Assembly (NCBI GenBank): GCA_015232735.1
Contig: JADFZC010000083.1
Coordinates: forward strand, 1 to 9,156
Length of the DNA stretch: 9,156 nucleotides
Reading direction: 5' to 3'
DNA from: Oligoflexales bacterium
Lineage (GTDB): Bacteria > Bdellovibrionota > Oligoflexia > Oligoflexales > Oligoflexaceae
Shown here: positions 6,061 to 9,156 of the stretch, piece after piece
How positions within the stretch are numbered: the first letter of the stretch is position 1
Layout: every line of letters begins with the position of its first letter
The notes under the pieces: generated by a model
Databases searched by the model: none
Seen by the model: only the letters and a program-made list of their open reading frames with translations
What the model was told of the DNA's origin: nothing
Program-made: the position numbers and the translations under genes

Positions 6061-7524
6061 ATGGCAGGTAAGTTGAATCTTTTGATCGTTGAGGATGATG
6101 GCGAACAGCTGTCAAGGTACCTTGAATACGGCAGGCAGCTGAACCTTAATGTATCAGGCCTTCAAAATTTGAATGACGCCATGACATATTTTTCCATCAA
6201 GGCGGTTGACGTTCTCATAACGGATATTCATTTATGCAGCGATGTGAATCAAAGCACATTTGAGGGATTTAAACTTATTGAACATGTGAGGGACAACTAT
6301 CCCGAGACAAAAATAATCGCGATGAGTTCAGATCCTAAACTTGAAACATATCAAAGGTCGCTGCATTTGGGTGCGCTTTTCTTTCTAAAGAAACCCATTA
6401 TCAGCCCTGACGAACTTGCCATAGCGATAGAAGGCTCGAAAAAGCTGAAACTCCTCAAGAACATGGTGGATTCAATGCAGTCTGCGCCTTCTGTTCAGGG
6501 ACAGATCGCCAAACTGTGTCCCGATGGGCTCGTTTTCGGCGATTACGAAAGGAAAAGGGCTCAAAAACTTGCGCTGAACCGCAAGATAGCGATTCTCATC
6601 ATGGGAGAGACGGGAACCGGCAAGGAGGAATTTGCAAAACTGATATACAGAAACCGCTGCCAGCTGGAGGGGCCGATTCCCTTTATTGCGGTAAATTGCG
6701 CCAATCTTGATCCAAGTCTGGCGGTTTCCACGCTTTTCGGCCATGTCAAAGGATCATTTACAGGCGCCGACAAAACAAGTAACGGTTATGTCGGCGAGGC
6801 GGACGGCGGAATACTTTTTCTTGACGAAATCCATACGCTCGGCATTGATATGCAAAGACGCCTTTTGAGAGTACTAAATGACGGAAGCTATAACAGGCTG
6901 GGCGATACAAGAATACTTCAGTCGGATTTCCAGCTGATATGTGCCTCGACCTGCGATCTTGAGCATGAGGTTCAGGAGGGGCGCTTTCTTTTGGACCTGC
7001 TCATGCGTATAACGGGAATAAATATTAAACTGTCTCCTTTGAGAGAGCGGCTTCAGGACATACCTGTTTTCGTGGCGCTATTTTTGGCCAATGAAGGGGT
7101 GAAGGTGGAGGCAGACGAATTCGACCGCATCGTGGATAAATGTTCAAAGTACTATTGGCAAGGGAATATCCGTCAATTGCAGAAGGCGATTTCAATCATG
7201 GTGTTGAATGCCAGTCTTGATGACAGCACGATAAGAGCGGATTTTCTTCCGGTCATGCAGTCCATGCTGGCACCTCACGGCAAGGATGACCTTCAGGCAA
7301 GCGTTCAGAGGATTCTCGGAATCAACGGGGTGCCTGCCGATGCCCTGGACAATCTGCTGAAAACACTTACGGCGGATACGGATTTTTACGGGGCAGTGGA
7401 ATATTATGAACGCCTGATGATTCAGGCGGCGATATCAAGACACGATAAGTTGATTCAGGTTGCCTCAGCATTAAAAATACCGCGTTCCACCCTAGACGAA
7501 AAACGCAAGCGATACGGGCTTTGA
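6061..7524 (+). CDS. Sigma-54-dependent response regulator (REC - AAA+ - Fis HTH)
   Basis: The product has 487 residues from the ATG at 6061. Residues 5-120 are a receiver with D12/D13, phosphoacceptor D55, S89 or S90 and K111-P112. A linker helix leads to an AAA+ enhancer-binding domain (about 158-380). It has Walker A GETGTGKE (182-189), the sigma-54 contact loop as GSFTGA (231-236; usually GAFTGA), Walker B GGILFLDE (249-256) and the LRER segment (327-330). Sensor II lies in WQGNIRQL (R371). Of the two arginines usual in the FRxDLxxRL finger segment, the first is replaced by L310 and the second is kept as R316. The C-terminus (about 440-487) is a Fis-type HTH ending STLDEKRKRYGL. It should bind upstream DNA and use ATP to open RNA polymerase-sigma-54 complexes after phosphorylation; its target genes are unknown. 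No cognate kinase gene is adjacent. It converges on the CheY-like gene with an 11-base gap. Confidence 0.92.
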   Translation: MAGKLNLLIVEDDGEQLSRYLEYGRQLNLNVSGLQNLNDAMTYFSIKAVDVLITDIHLCSDVNQSTFEGFKLIEHVRDNYPETKIIAMSSDPKLETYQRSLHLGALFFLKKPIISPDELAIAIEGSKKLKLLKNMVDSMQSAPSVQGQIAKLCPDGLVFGDYERKRAQKLALNRKIAILIMGETGTGKEEFAKLIYRNRCQLEGPIPFIAVNCANLDPSLAVSTLFGHVKGSFTGADKTSNGYVGEADGGILFLDEIHTLGIDMQRRLLRVLNDGSYNRLGDTRILQSDFQLICASTCDLEHEVQEGRFLLDLLMRITGINIKLSPLRERLQDIPVFVALFLANEGVKVEADEFDRIVDKCSKYYWQGNIRQLQKAISIMVLNASLDDSTIRADFLPVMQSMLAPHGKDDLQASVQRILGINGVPADALDNLLKTLTADTDFYGAVEYYERLMIQAAISRHDKLIQVASALKIPRSTLDEKRKRYGL

Positions 7525-7535
7525 TGCATGAATCG

Positions 7536-7901
7536 CTATAGCGCCAATTTGTTAACCACTTCCAAAAGCTGATTTGGCTGGAATGGCTTTACAAGCCAGC
7601 CAAGTACCCCCTGTTCTTTGGCTTTGGTGACGGCCTCTCTTGAACCTTCCGTGGTCAGGACTATCTTTGGTGTGTTGTTTCCGGCATCCTTGAGTTTTGA
7701 AATGAGTTCGAGGCCTCCCATGTTCGGCATGAATATATCGATTATCAGCATGGATATGTCAGGGGTTTTTGCCATTTTTTCAAGACAATCCACGCCATCC
7801 TCCGCTTCAACAACAATATATCCCGCATTGCGAAGGGTTATGCTTACCTGCTGGCGGATTGTCCCTGAATCATCGACGATCATGATTTTCTTTTTCGGCA
7901 T
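7536..7901 (-). CDS. CheY-like single-domain response regulator
   Basis: A complete 121-residue receiver with no output domain. It has the acidic pair D10/D11 (IMIVDDS), phosphoacceptor D55 (LIIDIFMP), T83 (IVLTTEG) and K105 before P106-F107 (GWLVKPF). The LTTE and GWLVKPF stretches are of the CheY type rather than the Spo0F type. It would act in the cytoplasm by phosphorylation-dependent protein contacts: a flagellar switch, a twitching system, or a relay to another kinase. No chemotaxis or motility gene is visible, so the partner is open. AAGGA stands 8 bases before the ATG. The gene faces the sigma-54 regulator tail to tail and lies downstream of the repeat-protein gene on the same strand, with a candidate terminator between them, so it is probably transcribed on its own. 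Confidence 0.93.
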   Translation of the reverse strand: MPKKKIMIVDDSGTIRQQVSITLRNAGYIVVEAEDGVDCLEKMAKTPDISMLIIDIFMPNMGGLELISKLKDAGNNTPKIVLTTEGSREAVTKAKEQGVLGWLVKPFQPNQLLEVVNKLAL

Positions 7902-8021
7902 TTTATGATTCCTTTTCCAGTTTTTATACTCTTTGACTGTCTAAGGTATCCTATAAGTGTACCGTATACTTTCATGTTTTGAAATAAATTAATGGGATTA
8001 TTCTTTTAAGAAGTTATATTG

Positions 8022-8038
8022 ACCTGGCTTGCCCAGGT
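8022..8038 (-). terminator. Candidate hairpin terminator after the repeat-protein gene
   Basis: ACCTGG (8022-8027) pairs with CCAGGT (8033-8038) around a 5-base loop, 13 bases past the stop at 8052 on the minus strand. The sequence that follows on that strand is AT-rich but has no continuous T run, so termination strength is uncertain. Confidence 0.4.
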
Positions 8039-8051
8039 GGATGTTTAACTA

Positions 8052-8888
8052 TTATTTTTGGATACTTGCGGGGGTACTGAAGTTTAGGCTTTTTGAATTT
8101 CCAACGATGGACGTTTCACCCCTTACATTTTGAAGTCTGCCAAATCCGTTTATTTCACTGAGCGTAAAATTGTAAGAAATGGTCATATTGTTTCCGATTT
8201 CCACAAGTTCTTCAAACGCATCCATGCTGACAAGTACAAAGTTGAAGGATACCTTCATATCTTTTCCGATCATTGAAAGGAAATTTAGGGAAGCGATCAC
8301 CCTGAGTTTCGGATTACTCTGAATGATAAGATCGCCTTTCACATTTTGAAGGCTTTTAAGTCCGTCAAGCTCGACAAGTTCCGGATTTTCGTAAATCCTA
8401 AAATCGCTCCCCACGGTTTCAAGGGCGCTGAGACCTGAGATATTCTGCAGCATGCTGTTATGTTTTATGGTCACTGAACCGCCTACTGATTTGAGATTAT
8501 TCAAACCGTCGAGGCTTTGAAGCTCTGTCGCTCCGCCGACATTAAGATCGGTTCCAACATATTTGAGATTTTCAAGCCCTGAAATATCGGTCACATCTAT
8601 TGTACAGGCATGATTGCCGCAGCCTATGTAAAGACTTCCGTCAACGGCAGTCAGGCTTTTAAGGGCATTCAGGTTTGAAACCGCACCCTGAAGCATCAGA
8701 CTGCCTTTTATCTGCGTGCATCCCTCGAGAGCTTCAAGCTCGCTCATATTTTGGATTCTGTAATCGCCGGAACAAATTCTAACCTCTGCAGAGGCATCTT
8801 TATTGCTGCCGGCAAGTGAATTGCCCGCAAAGGCAGTAATGTTTATCGCGAAACCAAAAATTAAAACCTCTTTGAAATATTGGGTCAT
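8052..8888 (-). CDS. Secreted receptor-L-domain / leucine-rich-repeat protein
   Basis: I chose the ATG at 8888 rather than the frame start at 9026: GAGGAG precedes it by 7 bases and the protein then opens with a signal peptide (MTQYFKEVLIFGFAINITAFA, cleavage near 21 or 26). The product has 278 residues. From about residue 57 to 268 it consists of eight to nine repeats of about 24 residues with the pattern L-x-x-L-D-G-L-x-x-L-x-x-V-G-x-D/S-h-x-I-x-x-N-x-x-L, as in receptor L-domains. Repeats 3-5 (109-180) are each exactly 24 long; repeat 2 carries a short insertion. Such repeats fold as a right-handed beta solenoid and generally bind protein or glycan ligands. Four cysteines (39, 57, 90, 95) cluster at the N-terminal cap and first turns and probably form disulfides. 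There is no C-terminal membrane anchor or sorting signal, so it is likely periplasmic or exported. No functional partner is evident. Confidence 0.87.
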   Translation of the reverse strand: MTQYFKEVLIFGFAINITAFAGNSLAGSNKDASAEVRICSGDYRIQNMSELEALEGCTQIKGSLMLQGAVSNLNALKSLTAVDGSLYIGCGNHACTIDVTDISGLENLKYVGTDLNVGGATELQSLDGLNNLKSVGGSVTIKHNSMLQNISGLSALETVGSDFRIYENPELVELDGLKSLQNVKGDLIIQSNPKLRVIASLNFLSMIGKDMKVSFNFVLVSMDAFEELVEIGNNMTISYNFTLSEINGFGRLQNVRGETSIVGNSKSLNFSTPASIQK

Positions 8889-8895
8889 GGAAATT

Positions 8896-8901
8896 CTCCT
8901 C
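8896..8901 (-). promoter_or_regulatory. Ribosome binding site that decides the repeat-protein start
   Basis: The minus strand reads GAGGAG 7 bases before the ATG at 8888. The upstream in-frame ATG at 9026 overlaps the candidate -10 region and has no comparable signal. Confidence 0.75.
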
Positions 8902-9017
8902 GAAAAATTATTTGGTGAGTCTGTTTTCAGTTTGATGATCATCAGAAATCCAAGTTTAAGTTCTTCTTCAAATTTATGTCGTAAAATTACAACATATTTT
9001 CCGTAGCTGAGACTGAT

Positions 9018-9023
9018 ATTATA
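9018..9023 (-). promoter_or_regulatory. Candidate -10 box for the repeat-protein gene
   Basis: A perfect TATAAT on the minus strand lies in AT-rich DNA about 130 bases before the start at 8888. No good -35 element stands at the usual 16-18 bp spacing (a TTGATT is 14 bp away). An ATTACAACAT decamer on the plus strand occurs on both sides, at 8986-8995 and 9059-9068, and could be a regulator site. Confidence 0.35.
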
Positions 9024-9068
9024 CAATTTTAATAAAAAATCAAATGAAAAATGCTAATATTACAACAT

Positions 9069-9156
9069 TGCATAATTTTACCAGGGCATCTAAGTCATCC
9101 TGACGCTTTTGAGACAGTCAATCTCGCCATTCCGGCCTACTAAGGTTGGAAGGATT
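9069..9156. other. Right-edge noncoding DNA, possible start of a dispersed repeat
   Basis: The base composition changes from AT-rich to mixed. I see no gene or reading frame with a start signal. GTCATCCTGAC is a small dyad, and the CGCCATTCCGGCC stretch has the look of interspersed repeats common in intergenic DNA. The last bases (GGAAGGATT) could be a ribosome binding site for a gene beyond the edge. None of this can be settled within the window. Confidence 0.25.

Noticed and set aside
8889..9026. N-terminal extension of the repeat protein from the ATG at 9026
   Set aside because: It overlaps the candidate -10 region, lacks a ribosome binding site and would place the signal peptide 46 residues inside.

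Overview
The window comes from a Gram-negative bacterium. The signs are secreted proteins with signal peptides, a probable outer-membrane lipoprotein, a 7TMR-DISM receptor remnant and a sigma-54 activator. The mix of 7TMR-DISM, response regulator-cyclase fusions and receptor-L-domain repeat proteins recalls Desulfobacterota or a related signalling-rich lineage. That placement is an impression from gene content only and has low confidence. I see no rRNA, tRNA, CRISPR array or transposase gene.

Left part (1-3628, + strand). The window opens inside the 3' end of a glycoside hydrolase that looks like clan GH-A, probably GH30-like. About 250 bp without a convincing gene follow. Next comes a broken 7TMR-DISM receptor: part of the extracellular sensor domain and the first two of seven membrane helices, with no start codon at the true domain edge and an abrupt stop. 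Four bases later, in another frame, begins a response regulator fused to a class III nucleotide cyclase homology domain in which every catalytic position I can align is replaced. An MFS exporter overlaps it by the ATGA junction. The receptor remnant and the regulator-cyclase look like the two ends of one ancestral gene after an internal deletion.

Middle (3623-6060). A convergent minus-strand gene encodes a probable lipoprotein of unknown function. Then comes a minus-strand gene for a cyclic-nucleotide-binding-fold protein with a long helical C-terminal half, which has a faint CheZ-like motif. This gene is bracketed by GTCCTTCAG-core hairpin repeats of the kind seen at IS200/IS605-type ends. 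One copy supplies its stop codon and another abuts its ribosome binding site. The copy at the 3' end reads like a fusion of the outer halves of the two copies at the 5' end.

Right part (6061-9156). A sigma-54-dependent response regulator (REC-AAA+-Fis HTH) runs on the + strand and converges on a single-domain CheY-like regulator on the - strand. A secreted protein built of 24-residue receptor-L-domain/LRR-type repeats follows on the - strand. The last 270 bp are AT-rich upstream DNA with a candidate -10 box.

Taken together this is an accessory signalling neighbourhood. It has three receiver domains, a degenerate cyclase and a cNMP-fold protein but no intact histidine kinase, so the phosphodonors must lie elsewhere. 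Functional links among these genes are inference from proximity.
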